Source: Pieris napi
Taxonomy: Eukaryota; Arthropoda; Insecta; Lepidoptera; Pieridae
DNA length: 64,000 nt
Direction of reading: 5' to 3'
Assembly: GCF_905475465.1 (NCBI RefSeq)
Contig: NC_062248.1
Span: 1,550,001-1,614,000 of the forward strand
A model generated the notes under the pieces. It did not search any database. It worked only from the letters and a program-made list of their open reading frames with translations, and was not told the origin of the DNA. Each line of letters opens with the position of its first letter. The first letter of the stretch is position 1. The position numbers were made by a program, and so were the translations under genes. Below, one piece after another: positions 22,272 to 33,737 of the stretch.

Positions 22272-25200
22272 CTAGCAGACTCGGCCAAGCGTTGCTGTGG
22301 CTATGGTTGTTATATTACATAGTAGTAAGCTATTCAAGAGAAACGGTATGTGAACACCAGTAATGGGGTCCACCATGCTTTTTTGGTGGTTACGCCATTA
22401 AATTGTAGCTTATATGAAACGTTGGTACTTTCAACACAGCGCCATCTGTTAGAATTGTGACTGTCAAATAATAAACAAATAATTTGCAATAAGATAATAT
22501 TGCGGGTATAAATTTTTTTTTAGTTAGATCGCACTGCACACGGTGTGCAAATTCGATTGAATTCGGTTGAGTAGTTTAGGAGTCCATAGCGGACAAACAA
22601 CGTGACGCGTAATTTATATATTTTAAGATATATAGATAAATATACTATTTACACTTAAAAAATTTACTATTTGTTTATAGAATATTTTAGAATGAACGTA
22701 TTTCATGAATTTTCAAAGAAGTAGTTAATAATAAAACTAACTTAATGAAACAAGGCAACACACATCTGAGTTAAAAGTTGAATTTTAGATTTTTTTTATA
22801 GTACACGAGACAAACGGGCAGCAGGCTCATCTAATGTTAAGTGACCATGGACACTCATACTGCCAGAAGGCTCGCTCGCAGTTGCCGGCTTTTTAGGACC
22901 AGCCTTGCGATTCTGTAACTCACTTTTCGAACTATCACAGCGGTTTTCACAGCGGCGTTCGCGATCAAATCAGTCGTAAAGCAGTCGTTTTACGATTTGG
23001 CATTCTGATAAACAATAAACTACAAGCTCCCTCCTTATGCTATTGAGCTCGAAAAGTGAGTTACAGAATCGCAAGGCTGTTACTCTTTCTTGTCTTGGCG
23101 GAACCGAAGTAGGATTTCGGAAATACTTCATTGCGCAGCTGGTTTCACATAGTAGGTCATTGAGGCATAGATTCTGCCTCAATGACCGATGATGAAACTC
23201 ATCTGCAGGTATTAATCCAAACACTCTCCATGGTAAATTCGGTAGAAGATACAAGAAATCAAATGTGTACATACCCACAGACTCTTTTCTGAATCAGAGT
23301 CATCAACTCCTTGGCATGAGAAATTATATTCATTCACAAAGAAGAAAAAATAACCCTGAAAAGAGAGAATTTAATTAACCATAGTAAGAATAGCTGATAT
23401 TACGTAAAGTTCTTTTTTAAATTACAATTTCATATTAGTATTGAATCAGTGATGTTAATTTAATATATAATATAATTCGTAAAATACAATATTACAAAAA
23501 TTAACGCTCACTAACAAGTAATTTATTTAAAAATTATACAAAATCTACATATAGCCATGTGAAGTCGGACAAATATGATTTTAAAGTTTGTGACTTTTCG
23601 ATTGACGTAGCTTTTGCCTGTTCGATATAGGAGCCCTGCTAGGAAGTGTGACAATTACGATGAATTATGAAAATCGTCAAAGATTCATTAATAAAGTTCA
23701 CAGGAGGAGAGTGTAAACTAGAAAGACGGATTCTGTTGTCTATGATACTAATCAAACTCGCGCTTCTGCTATTCATTTTTACTTCGAGTGATAAGAATTT
23801 TGTTTTGAAAAAAGAATCAAAGGGAGTTTAAAACGACTGCATTCCGCCTGATTGTGATGAGTCAACACTATGTTTACTATGTGTCAACACTCTAAACGAT
23901 ACATTATCTTATCCAATCATACGTTACGTTACGTAACGAACGTAACGTAACGATACGTTATGTCAATCACAATCAAACGCATCCGTTTCGATTACATTCT
24001 CACAACGCGTATCGTTAAGCTTCGGAGACAAGCGACGCGAACTTTCTCCGAATTGTATTTTAATTTCAAAAGGCATGGTTATTGGTTAGGCAAGACAAAC
24101 CCCAAGTGTAGTTGAGCCAAATAATCATACTGACCTATTGTAATAAACTTAATTGGAATAAAATATAATGATTATAACCCTATTACAAAATAAAAACTCT
24201 ATTAATGTTTTGCCAGTTTTCATTATATTTAAAATTAATTTCATTAGGAAAGACGTCCAGTCTTTTTTAGTCATATATTATACGTATACAATGTATTTAT
24301 CTTTTACTGCTCATCAATGCAATCCAGTGGCATAACAAAAGGGTGGCAGGGCTGGCAAAATGCCACGGGCCCCCGACCCAAGAGGGCCCCTGCCCAAGAG
24401 ATATTATGTTCTATGGATGAATATGAAGTCTCCAATACGCATTGGGCTAGCGTGGGGACTACAGACCATTCCCTCTCGCCTAAGAGAGGAGGCCTATGGC
24501 CATTAGTGGGACATATTATACAACGTGTAATTGAGTACGCTGAAAATCTCGAAGTTTATTAAAATTTAACTGAGTACAACGTGACGATTTTTACTGATAG
24601 GGCCCCATTAAAAGAATTGCCACGAAAGAAGATTTACCACGGGCCCCAGATGGTATAGTTACGCTATTGATGCAATCAATCGTTAACAAATCATTATTAT
24701 AATATAATCAGTTGTTAATTACGTAATGAATTTCAACGTACTTAATGGTGGCTGTACACACTCGGCGAGAGCTTCTCGCCGGGAGTCTCGACCGAGAGGA
24801 CCGAGAGAAGAGCGCAGCCTGTACACACTCGTTACGTTAATTGTATTTAAAACACCGTTAATAATGGACGTGGCAACCGCTGCTGCTGTTTGTCTTTGTG
24901 CAATGAGTTATTATAATTTTCTTCACGTTAACCTTTAAAAAAATACGAAGCCATGGCGAAAAAGAAGATGGTCACTATACACCGCAACAGAAATTGGTAA
25001 TTAGGATCATAAAGTTTTAATATTATCCAAAATTTAATGATTGAACGAGTGTGTACAGGTCGCTCTCGTTTTACTCGCGAGACCCTTTGACTCGTGCGCA
25101 AAAAACCGACAGGCGACCGAGAGAGGCGAGACCAACTGCGAGGAAGCGAGGCGAGACGAGAGCTCTACTGTACACTCTCGCACTCGGCCTGTCTCGGGGT

Positions 25201-28200
25201 GTCTCGACGAGTGTGTACAGCCACCATTAGAAATTTAATTTTAATGGCTCAGAGGCTGTTAGGATATGCATAATTCAAGCCTTACCTGGTAAACTAAATA
25301 TGCACTAGCAAAAACTTGAGATATATTGTAAAGTTGGATAATATTCTTCAAGTCGTATGGTTCTCTGTTCCGCATTAAATATGGACCGAGTTTCCTTGCG
25401 AAAATGTTGTAAACCAGTATAATGCCTAACACTCGCCATATGCTGGATGCGAGGAACCAATCTTTTGTGATAGGACCTGAAACAAAACCATATAAATGCA
25501 CCTTTGATAAATAACCCCACTATAAGGGTAAAGATTTATTTATTAGTAATCTTACACCTAACACATATTCATATTATACAAGAAAACACTTCGAGAAAGA
25601 CGAAAGGACGACGCAACATGTGTAAAGTTAGCTAATGCGAATCATAGATGGCGCTTGTGTAAGAAACTAGGTGTTATTTACTAATTACTGTAATAATAAT
25701 TTAATAAAATGCAATCTATTTCGAACAAACTTAATTATAAAAAGTACAAAGTAGAAACTCATGTACTTTTAATATTATTTTAAAGTTATTTATGGGATAT
25801 TTTTCTTTTGTAATTTACGCCATCTACGCTTAGGACTAGATAACTTGATACACACAAGCATTGTCATTTTCGATTTATTATTAAAACCCAAGCCCAACAC
25901 AAAATCTTTGTATATGTCACCGTAAAATTGTAAACACCGTTAGATTGTAATCTATCTCGCGAGATTTGAAGAGACATGAAGTTAATGTAATGTATGTACA
26001 TTTGACAAGTAATGGTTAAATTAGGTTTAACTTTAAAATTAACAAATGAGGAAATAATCGATTCGATTAATTTACCGAGAATGTCACATCACTTATAACC
26101 AATAGAATACGAGAATGTCAAATCTCTTATAACCAATAGAAAAGTAGAAAATGGCCGTTTCACAATTTGACGGTTTCACTTCGATAGATTACAATCTACC
26201 GAATAATAATACGTTAAATTGTAAGCAGTACGCTGAGGTTCACAATCATTCGACAGTTTATAATCTCGCGAGATAGATTACAATCTAACGGTATTTACAA
26301 TTTTACGTTAACATATATATGACCAATTATTAACGTCTTTATTCAATGGAAAGAGTAAGGACACAGACCCTTGGTGGAAACTATGACGTATACACTTTTT
26401 TAAACTTATCATTTAAATGTCTAACATAGTTAAGTTGAGTTTACTAAGACCATAGATTTTAATTGGACCCATGTTGATCTAAAATTTTAATTTAAAATAA
26501 ATACCGGCTATATTGTCTAATCAGTAATTTAATCATTTTTTGATGTTCATATACAAATGATTTTTTATTTTTTTATTTTTCAGATAGGTACCTACTTTAT
26601 CATCATCCTGTCCTTTAAATTTGGAGAATTGACTTTAATTACTCTTAGTGTAGGATGATTTACAAGTGAAGTATTTACTTCTCATATAAATTATGCCAAA
26701 AATAAAACGGCACTGAATCGATAATCTGTTTAATGAAATTTAAAGTAAATATGTATGGACTTTGTAGTAGAGGTTAAAGAACGTTACGTTTAAATTACGG
26801 AGCAGTTTATTATAATAATATTAACATATTAAGGATTGATACATTCTTGTTCACTATGACAATGTGATTTTTATACATTTATATAACGAATTAAGCTAAG
26901 GGTCTGTTTCACAATGTATGGATAAAGTACCAAATATATATGCAACACATAAATTATTTGGAAGATAAATTGTGCTATTTGACATTCATCGGACTCATAA
27001 CTTATGATGGACTTTACGTGACGAATAGCGCTATCTGACGGTCGTGAAACGCAACAATAGTGTTTATCCTACCAATAAGTAATTAATAGCTAATTTGGAA
27101 CTTATGTAGAACTTATCCGTACCTTGTGAAACAGACCCTAAGTGTTCAACTTAGCGAAAAAAAACAATTGAAGGGTCTGTCAGTGAGGGCCAACTTAGTT
27201 GACGAATCTACTGTGTTAAAATTTTTGTTTATATACCTATATATATCAATTAAAAATGTTGCAAAATCGGAAAAATCTATTTTCATGGTAGTTAAATTAT
27301 TTCTATAAAATAATGTATTTTTTAAATATGTTATTACTTCTTATTTAAATACTCCACAAGTATTTAGTTAAAACTAATTATTATCTTAAGAGTAATTCTA
27401 AAAAAAATAGGAACAAATTAAACTATAAACTACTAGATCGATTACACAATATGTCATCATTAGAATGCCACATTATCTCTTTAGATTTGCAATATTTATT
27501 TCAAAAATATTTTGAAAAATAATTTCCCTGCCGTCCGAACCACAGGTCGCTGTATTATAATAGTCTGAATATGCAAGTTTATATTGATTACTATAAATTT
27601 TAATAGTATATTAGTATGTATTTATGCCTCGGTTCAATAATCTACTAAGAATGCGGTGGACTATAGGTAAAGGTCTCTATGTGATTGTTCCTGTTAAGTT
27701 AAATGCTCGGCCCTCTGACCTTGTTTTTATAATTATCCGTCTCGGAATTAAAGTAAAACACCCATAATCGCCTGGTCTTGTACAATTTTAAATAAAAATA
27801 CGACAGATCCCGCCATTTTGTTCAATAAGTCAAGTCTAATGTCAACTGTCACATATTTTGCTATTATCTATTCTGTGACGCAACGATATTCCGGTAAATA
27901 GTCCCCGCGTAATGTAACTTATTTTATTTATTACACGTCGAATTCATTGGCATATTTTTGAAGTAGGCTAAAGGTTAAACACGCTATGTATAGCTGTTAA
28001 TGATAGGTTTAGGACAATCGAAAGTTTTGCGAACCCCTTCAACGTCAAATTTTAAAACTTTGTAGAGATACTAGCTGACACAGCTAAGGTTTGTTTTGCC
28101 ATGTGTATTATTTCTAGGTAACATTTTTATAGTTCAATAAAAATAACTATCTACAATAATAAAAAATAGGGGCTGATCGTAGAGGGGTGAAAATTAGGGG

Positions 28201-29012
28201 TTGTATGTATTTTTGTATGCTGTATCATAAAAAAATAAAAACAAAAAAATCTAAATAATGAAAATAAAATTTTTGGGGACACTTACCACTTAGAGATTTG
28301 AAACATAGATAGTAGCCGATTCTCAGACTTACTGAATATGGATAAAAAAATTCATAAGAATCGGTCGAGCCGTTTCGGAGGAGTATGGGAACGAACATTG
28401 TGACACGAGAATTTTATATATATAGAGATTTTATGTGTGAGTCAGTAGTATAAATAAATAATAAACTAATAACTATACAAATTATTATTTCACTAAGTTA
28501 ATAATAATTTGTTATATTTGCTTTAATATTTTGTTACGTCTAGGAATAACCTAGTATGAATTGATGTCAAAAGGCTCAGCAAATCGCGATGGTAAGATAT
28601 TTTCTTTCTTTTAGCAAATTATGTATAGTATATCACTGGCCTAAGTATGTAATAAGTTAATTATTTAAATATGTTCGACGTCCTGGTGGACAGAAAAACT
28701 GTGTCCAGTTTGTGTTTCCACCACACCAACTTCTTTCTGTTTAAGATCATGTATATAATAAATAAATAAAAAAAAAATGTACTTAATTTTTTTTTCAAAT
28801 GTAACACTAAGAACCCGCATAGACTCTAAGGGTACGATTCAGAAATGAGACTTACCTAGCTTTTAACTATGGGTAGTCAGAAAAGTGAGGTAAAACTTCG
28901 AAAATGCATTGCATTTTGGCGGTGAATTACTAGTTTGAACATTTTTTTAAAATTATTACTTACTTGCCAGTTCCTCGTCAACATATTTATAAGCACTGAT
29001 TATAGTATCCAT
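18984..29012 (-). CDS. Elovl-like: fatty-acid elongase (ELOVL family), gene B
   Basis: Six exons: 29012-28964, 25476-25286, 23355-23275, 21792-21630, 20828-20692 and 19169-18984, all with GT-AG introns and matching phases. They give 268 aa ending in TAA. Family motifs: PITKDWFL after the first intron, PYDLKNIIQLYNISQV, KYIELLDT (119-126), catalytic box HLHHH (142-146), NSFVHIIMYGYY (172-183) and TVLQLIQ around residue 207. The tail is short and basic, ending GSKRK, with no clear dilysine ER signal. The codon after exon 1 is Ser where A and C have Asp. Exon lengths 191, 81, 163 and 137 are identical to gene C. It shares a 4.7-kb divergent upstream region with the NRF-type gene. Role: condensing enzyme of very-long-chain fatty acid synthesis in the ER; chain-length specificity unknown. 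Confidence 0.93.
19466..19524 (-). mobile_element. 3' tail of SINE S1
   Basis: The minus strand matches the ends of the S1 SINEs at 34445 and 45281 (AGCTTATCATGGGACTAGGT, CAATTGGTGTGAATTGTC), followed by an A-rich end. Confidence 0.65.
19836..20252. mobile_element. MITE with 36-bp terminal inverted repeats
   Basis: TATAGTCGTATTTTTAATTA then GACGAAGTCAACTGAC on the left is mirrored by GTCAGTTGGCTTCGTC then TAATTAAAAATACGACTATA on the right. There is no open frame within. It sits in the last intron of gene B. Confidence 0.8.
21005..21535 (-). pseudogene. jockey-type LINE ORF2 C-terminus
   Basis: On the minus strand ILERFQTKALRTMSGIP, preceded by GYNCG-RPATVT (a decayed form of the LWGTA-SN motif), marks the end of a jockey-clade reverse transcriptase protein. 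In a shifted frame it continues ENSLKYQEKLTVHVNELAHA-like sequence to a stop near 21240. Frameshifts make it inactive. It is in a gene B intron. Confidence 0.65.
21970..22150. repeat. dispersed repeat, family Y
   Basis: Same family as 10137-10310 (ACGGTTCCTGGGTAAACGGG, CTACGTCTGGCTTTACTC). Confidence 0.6.
22245..22270. repeat. (AT)n microsatellite
   Basis: A pure TA run that abuts the CTAG end of the Helitron next to it; Helitrons favour such AT targets. Confidence 0.9.
22272..22628 (-). mobile_element. non-autonomous Helitron, family H1
   Basis: Minus-strand start TCTTAAAATATATAAATTAC, end GCTTGGCCGAGTCTGCTAG. Colinear with 11249-11624, including the CGCCATCTGTTAGAATTGTG block. Located in a gene B intron. 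Confidence 0.8.
22798..23265 (-). pseudogene. CR1/jockey-like LINE (family L1) interrupted by a foldback MITE
   Basis: The 3' tail (22798-22911) and a coding remnant (23078-23265, GLIPADEFHHRS on the minus strand) flank a 166-bp foldback element. The open frame that crosses this junction at 22970-23278 is an accident of the insertion and overlaps the real gene B exon at 23275. Confidence 0.65.
22912..23077. mobile_element. foldback MITE (GCGATTCTGTAACTC family)
   Basis: Arms GCCTTGCGATTCTGTAACTC and GAGTTACAGAATCGCAAGGC. The right arm is shortened. Its insertion in a LINE dates it as younger than that LINE copy. Confidence 0.8.
23830..23995. repeat. imperfect inverted repeat with nested GTTACG palindrome
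   Basis: CGCCTGATTGTGATGA on the left is answered by TCAATCACAATCAAACGC on the right. The middle holds CGTTACGTTACGTAACGAAC and GTAACGTAACG, a dense palindrome. It could be a small MITE; no second copy was seen. Confidence 0.45.
24318..24677. mobile_element. chimeric repeat with GGCATAAC/GTTACGC ends
   Basis: The left CCAGTGGCATAAC and right GTTACGCTATTGATG form a short inverted pair. Inside are two CCACGGGCCCC blocks and a piece reading SLSPKRGGLWPL-GH, which resembles the end of a retrotransposon protein. It is interpreted as a nested repeat. Confidence 0.45.
24742..25231. mobile_element. TIR element with GTGGCTGTACACACTCG ends
   Basis: TGGTGGCTGTACACACTCGG (from 24746) and its inverse CGAGTGTGTACAGCCACCA (to 25227) form perfect outer repeats. 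The flanks are TTAA and TTAG. The inner ends are rich in CTCGAGA-type words. The middle encodes an open MDVATAAAVCLCAMSYYNFL with no family recognised, followed by KKRRWSLYTA-like words in another frame that recall the RRWW start of Harbinger accessory proteins; this is a weak hint only. Confidence 0.6.
25913..26314. mobile_element. MITE M2, rearranged copy
   Basis: Same ends as 16305-16632 (CACCGTAAAATTGTAAACAC and TTTACAATTTTACGTTAAC), but the left interior was replaced by unrelated sequence containing a direct repeat of GAATGTCACATCACTTATAAC-like text. It lies in gene B intron 1. Confidence 0.7.
26900..27138. mobile_element. MITE M3 with TAA target duplication (Harbinger-like)
   Basis: GGGTCTGTTTCACAATGTAT at the left and GTGAAACAGACCC at the right form inverted ends. 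TAA flanks both sides (26897-26899, 27139-27141). A second, disrupted copy is at 52037-52517. Confidence 0.75.
27142..28070. other. gene B intron 1, unique-looking AT-rich sequence
   Basis: No open frame, RNA gene or recurrent repeat recognised. Confidence 0.4.
28071..28428 (-). mobile_element. non-autonomous Helitron, family H2
   Basis: Minus-strand start TCTCTATATATATAAAATTC, end TGTGTCAGCTAG. Colinear with 18537-18874. Confidence 0.8.
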
Positions 29013-30170
29013 ATTTGTACTGATATTAAGACAAGCACACCGTCGTCACCCAATGCGCTCAAAAGAATATAGCATAATAGTACCTGAAACGTACTATACA
29101 TACATTTACATATTAATATAAATTGCGTACATGAATAATTATTAATTACTTTTGATTTCGGAACTCCCACAGTATTTTAACATAATCATTGTCTTTTGTT
29201 TTTATCAAAATTTTTCTTACATTAAATTATTTTAGTAATTACAATTAGTATTAATTAATACAACATATAACTTAATATATCGTGAGAAGATGGACCCCAA
29301 ACAACTATCAGACCCATGCAACATACGTATACGTAGTATCTTGATGGATTGTAAATTTTTACTCAGAAGTAATTATTAACTTCATACAATTGAAAATAAT
29401 ATTAAATACTTCGTATTTCACATTTAATTTAAATTTGTTTAAAAAATTCTATACCGTATATTAATTAATTAATTAACATTTAATAGATTAAATGTGAAAT
29501 AGTATACAGAACTATGTATACAAGACCAATCAATATACATAAGAAATACATTGTAAACTCCATGTAACGTCCCTCGATTTAACGACAAACTCCCCTACAG
29601 CGTCGAAATCACTCGGCTTTGGTTGGTTTAGCTTGTCTTCCATACAATGATACACTCTACATAGCATTACACCCACCCTCAATAACGACAACAATTATAT
29701 ACTAAAAAGTACTTTTTAAGTTATTTTTAGCCGAAATAAGTTAAAACTGCGGAGCTGTGTACGTTGTTTTGTCGCGAGAAATAAACTCGACTGTCGGTAC
29801 TCATACGTACCGAACTTTCCAAGAAATCTGTTCTTTGTTTTTTACAAATTGCGCATGCTTGCATGTGCTTTATAACGAAGATGCCTCAATATCGCAAGAT
29901 ATGAATTAAATAAAAAAAAAAACTAAGCTAAACTAAGCGTTCAAATACGAATTTTTTTTATGTCTAACACTAGTCTGAAATAAACTTTCCTTTTCTAATA
30001 CAGATTTTTCTATCCATTTAACGGCAACTCTTTGTAACGTAAATAGGCACAGTCCCTTGAGTGTCGTTCTATAGAGTTAACACTATATTGTTATAGTATA
30101 CTTTTGTCCGCATTTTGGAGTTGGCGATATGTTTTTTTTAAGGATTTATAGCAACTCAATTTACAATCAA

Positions 30171-30345
30171 CAAAATCAAAATCAAAATACGTTTATTCAA
30201 TTTAGATGCTTCTTAGAGCATGCTTATGAATGTCAACAACGTTTACAAAATTCACGAAAGAGCAGGACTACGCCATCCGTTCGCAAAACTACCAGGAGGC
30301 CTTGTTCTGAGAAGAACGGGCAAGAAACTCAGCAAGTTTTGCCCT
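30171..30345 (-). mobile_element. LINE 3' end with (CAAAAT)/(TTTGA)n tail
   Basis: The reverse complement of 62171-62349: CCATCCGTTCGCAAAACTAC, CAGGAGGCCTTGTTCTGAGA and a terminal AAAATCAAAATCAAAATACG simple repeat. A short 5'-truncated copy. Confidence 0.7.
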
Positions 30346-32477
30346 CCCTTTACATTACAATTATTCAAAGGAAAATGTCATAAACCACAACGTCATTAAA
30401 GTTACATAAGTAAAAAAAATAAAAATTTGTTCTGTGATTTACCACATTCACCATTACACACATATTTATAACACTTCAACCTCAATGATTGCTTAGTAAA
30501 TTCTTCCTTTTGGCAAATTTCGGTGTTCGCAGTAAGGCTATGCCACTGTCTATCTAACTTCATAATCAGAAGTAGGCAGTAATCTACCTTCTAAGCCTGA
30601 CACACGCACGCAGAAGACTGTCTGCGACAATTACCAATTTGCAGATAGCAGCTGTGGCAGAAAACATTACAAAAGATGAAAAAGAAAACATTGACTTTCC
30701 GATTCTAATAGTCTAACACTAAAAGTGCATCGATAAAATAAATAAGTCTCTGTTAACTATAGAAGTTACTTGTCGCATTCTACCAAATTAAGTTTACTTT
30801 ATGATGGAAAGAGACTAAACAGTGTAATTAGACTGTTTTAGTATTTAATTTATATCTTAATACTTATCTGCTAAATTACAGTGTAAAGCTTTTCTAGGAA
30901 ACCTAAGCTTAACGAGACAACAACTCGCACAACGCACTCTATAGTCTGTGGTCGTGCGTCGGAGTGCCGTCTGTGCACATTTATTTATGTGTGCGTCAAA
31001 ACAAGCATATGTCAAACTCAGACGGACCTACTTGCTTGTAAGCAATAATTATTCGGATTCGGATTTAGTATACAGAGCATCGCAAATTATTAAAAATAAT
31101 TTATGTAATAATTTTTTACATTCTTGAGAATTGCTTACAATGGTTTATGTAATGCCATTAATTCGAAGGTTTACGGAAGTATTTGTCTAAGGGAAAAAGA
31201 ATAACACCGGATTTCTACATAAGCTACGCCGTACTAATTGAAGAAAAAAAAATATTAACAAATCTATGACTCGTGTAGACATTCTTCGCGTTTAAATTAT
31301 TTAAAGTACCTATACTTAATTAAATGCAAAACATATTTACGTCAACTGATAATATACATATTAATTTTGGTTCTTCTTAAACATTTTTACTATTACATAA
31401 AAACTTTGTGCATTTGACATTAATGATTAAATCGAGGTGGAATCCCATGACTATACTATACGTTAAATACGTTTCAACAAATACAGGTAATAATAATTAA
31501 CTCAGTCACTTGAAAGACGCCGATTTCCACATAAAAACTGTGCACAACCAGATTTGAACGCATGAGTTGAAAATTGTTCTTGATTAAGAAAAAAGGGTCC
31601 GTGTACTTATGTACGCGCGTAAGAAGTTATACTTCTTTGGCATTATTAAAAATAGTTTTTGATTGCATACAAATAATTAATTACAATTAAATAATCAAAG
31701 ACTGGAAAAGGAGTCATATAGTAAATAAAGTTCAGTGTACATTTGAAAAATTAAATAAATAAATATTTATTAATATTATATTTATATTTATTATTATTTT
31801 CTAATATTAATTAGTATTGATTTAAATATTAAATTTAAATCACTTCTGATTATAATTCAGACGCACATATAAAATTCGCACTTGGATAATGAAAACAAAA
31901 TGAAAACACGTGTTTTAAATGTAGAAACTCAAAGCATGTGGATAAATATTATCAATATAAATACACAGTGAACAGAGGTGGCGTGCGTGCCAACATGCGC
32001 CATTAACTTCATTCTGTTAATTTTGTGTCACGGTGCGCGCGCATCGTAAAATTTCACTCTCATCACGAAATTAAAAAAAGGATTCTGATTGTCATAGCGC
32101 TGGTACCGGCGGCCCAAGCGCGGGCTTTAGTCGAACTCGTCGTATTATTTACGACTTTTAAACGATTTGTTCCACAAAAATTCTAGTATTTTCCGATAGT
32201 CCATAAAAAAAAGAGGCGGCAGTGTCATGCCATACTTCTCCGTTGTGACTTACAGCCCGCCATACCGACGCGAATGCGATGATTAAAAAAAAATTCAAAC
32301 ATTACCAGGCTAATTTTTGCATAGTTAAATATCGTCGTGCAGCCATTTACGAAAATCACCATGCAATACTTTTCGGACGGTTCCAAATGGCCGCCATACC
32401 GCCATATAATCTGCAATTGTTTTTTTTTCCAAACGATTTGTACCAGTATTGCATTTGGATTTTTGGACAGTCTATAG

Positions 32478-33024
32478 TCTATACTAATATTATAAAGAGG
32501 AAAGATTTGATTTTTTGTTTGTTTGTTTGAAATGTATAGGCTCCGAAACTACTGGACCGATTTCAAAAATTCTTTCACCGTTGGCAAGCTACGCAATTCC
32601 CGTGATGCTAGCTGTTTCATTTTAAAAAAAAATAGGGATGCTTACTAAAACTTGAATAATCTAACCCAAGGTGTAAAAAAATAAACAAAAAACTTCCTTC
32701 AATCGCGTGCGCTGCGAAAACTATTAATGATAGAACAAAATGATGTACCTATTACAATTTTTCAGGACACATCAATATCTATAAAAAATGTGACGACAGC
32801 ATGTCTCTATCTTTTATAGTTACGTCACAATAAGCGTCCTTTTATTATTATTTTTTTTTATTAAAATACCACCGCTAGAAAAGGCTCTTTATTCATACCT
32901 AGGTATTGATCGTTTCAAATAAGCTACAATTTAATGTCATAACCACCAAAAAAGCAAGGTGGATTGGTGTTCTCCTGCCGTTTCTCTTGAATAGTTTACT
33001 ACCGAGTTTAGCCGAGTCAACTAG
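32478..33024 (+). mobile_element. non-autonomous Helitron
   Basis: Start TCTATACTAATATTATAAAG, with CCGAAACTACTGGACCGATT just inside. The end is TTTAGCCGAGTCAACTAG between A and T. The last 120 bases resemble the 3' half of family H1, while the 5' part differs. Confidence 0.7.
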
Positions 33025-33182
33025 TATTTGATAAAATGTGACTGTTATTATATTTGCCATACTTCTGGTAGGAGGAAAAAGTGCTGCCTCTTGTATAATC
33101 TCTAAGAACACTTGATTTATTCCCATAAAAATATATTAATCTATGTCAATCCATATTATACAAATGAGATAGATAAATAGTA

Positions 33183-33383
33183 CCGGTTACTGGGGTCACC
33201 GGCTGGTGCTTTCCTTGCTCAACGAATAAATATCGCAATACCAAGAGAAAATGGGACAAGCATTAAAGGTACACTGCCACAGGGACCAAACGTTTTAATT
33301 TTTTTTTAATATTCTATTTGTTATTTTTTTTATTATTATGTTTACAATGTAGGTTAAGAAAATTGAAAATACTGTATTTCAGG
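33183..33383 (-). repeat. dispersed repeat, family X, inverted copy
   Basis: Reverse complement of the blocks at 6432-6722 and 39297-39560. It lies about 350 bp upstream of the NRF-type start codon. Confidence 0.65.
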
Positions 33384-33737
33384 TAAGAATTTGTAAAGAA
33401 TATGTATATAATAATCATTCAGAATACAAATAAGAAATATTATTTTTAAAAAACTTTATTATACTTCTAATCGTACATACAAAAAATATTAATAAATGCA
33501 TTTGCATACGATTTATAAATTACAAATTTTGTACTCACAATAAAATTATATCGATTTGCATATTAAAGTATTGCGTGATAAATATAATTACCATTTTTAT
33601 ATATTCTTTAGGACAATGATTACCACATAATATAGTAATAAAATATATATTTCTTGGTGTATTAAATATAAATGTATTATTCAATTGTTTGTTATAACTT
33701 TTATAGACTTCGATACGTTTGACGCTTCTTGGTCAAT

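Larger units (their letters stand above)
29013..33737. other. shared upstream region of gene B and the NRF-type gene
   Basis: The two genes are transcribed away from each other from this 4.7-kb stretch. It should hold both promoters, but no TATA box, initiator or binding site can be fixed by eye. Identified repeats occupy 30171-30345, 32478-33024 and 33183-33383; 30350-32470 shows nothing else recognisable. Confidence 0.4.

Noticed and set aside
22970..23278. 102-codon minus-strand open frame near a gene B exon
   Set aside because: It crosses a MITE/LINE junction and only touches the true exon at 23275; its peptide is LINE-derived.
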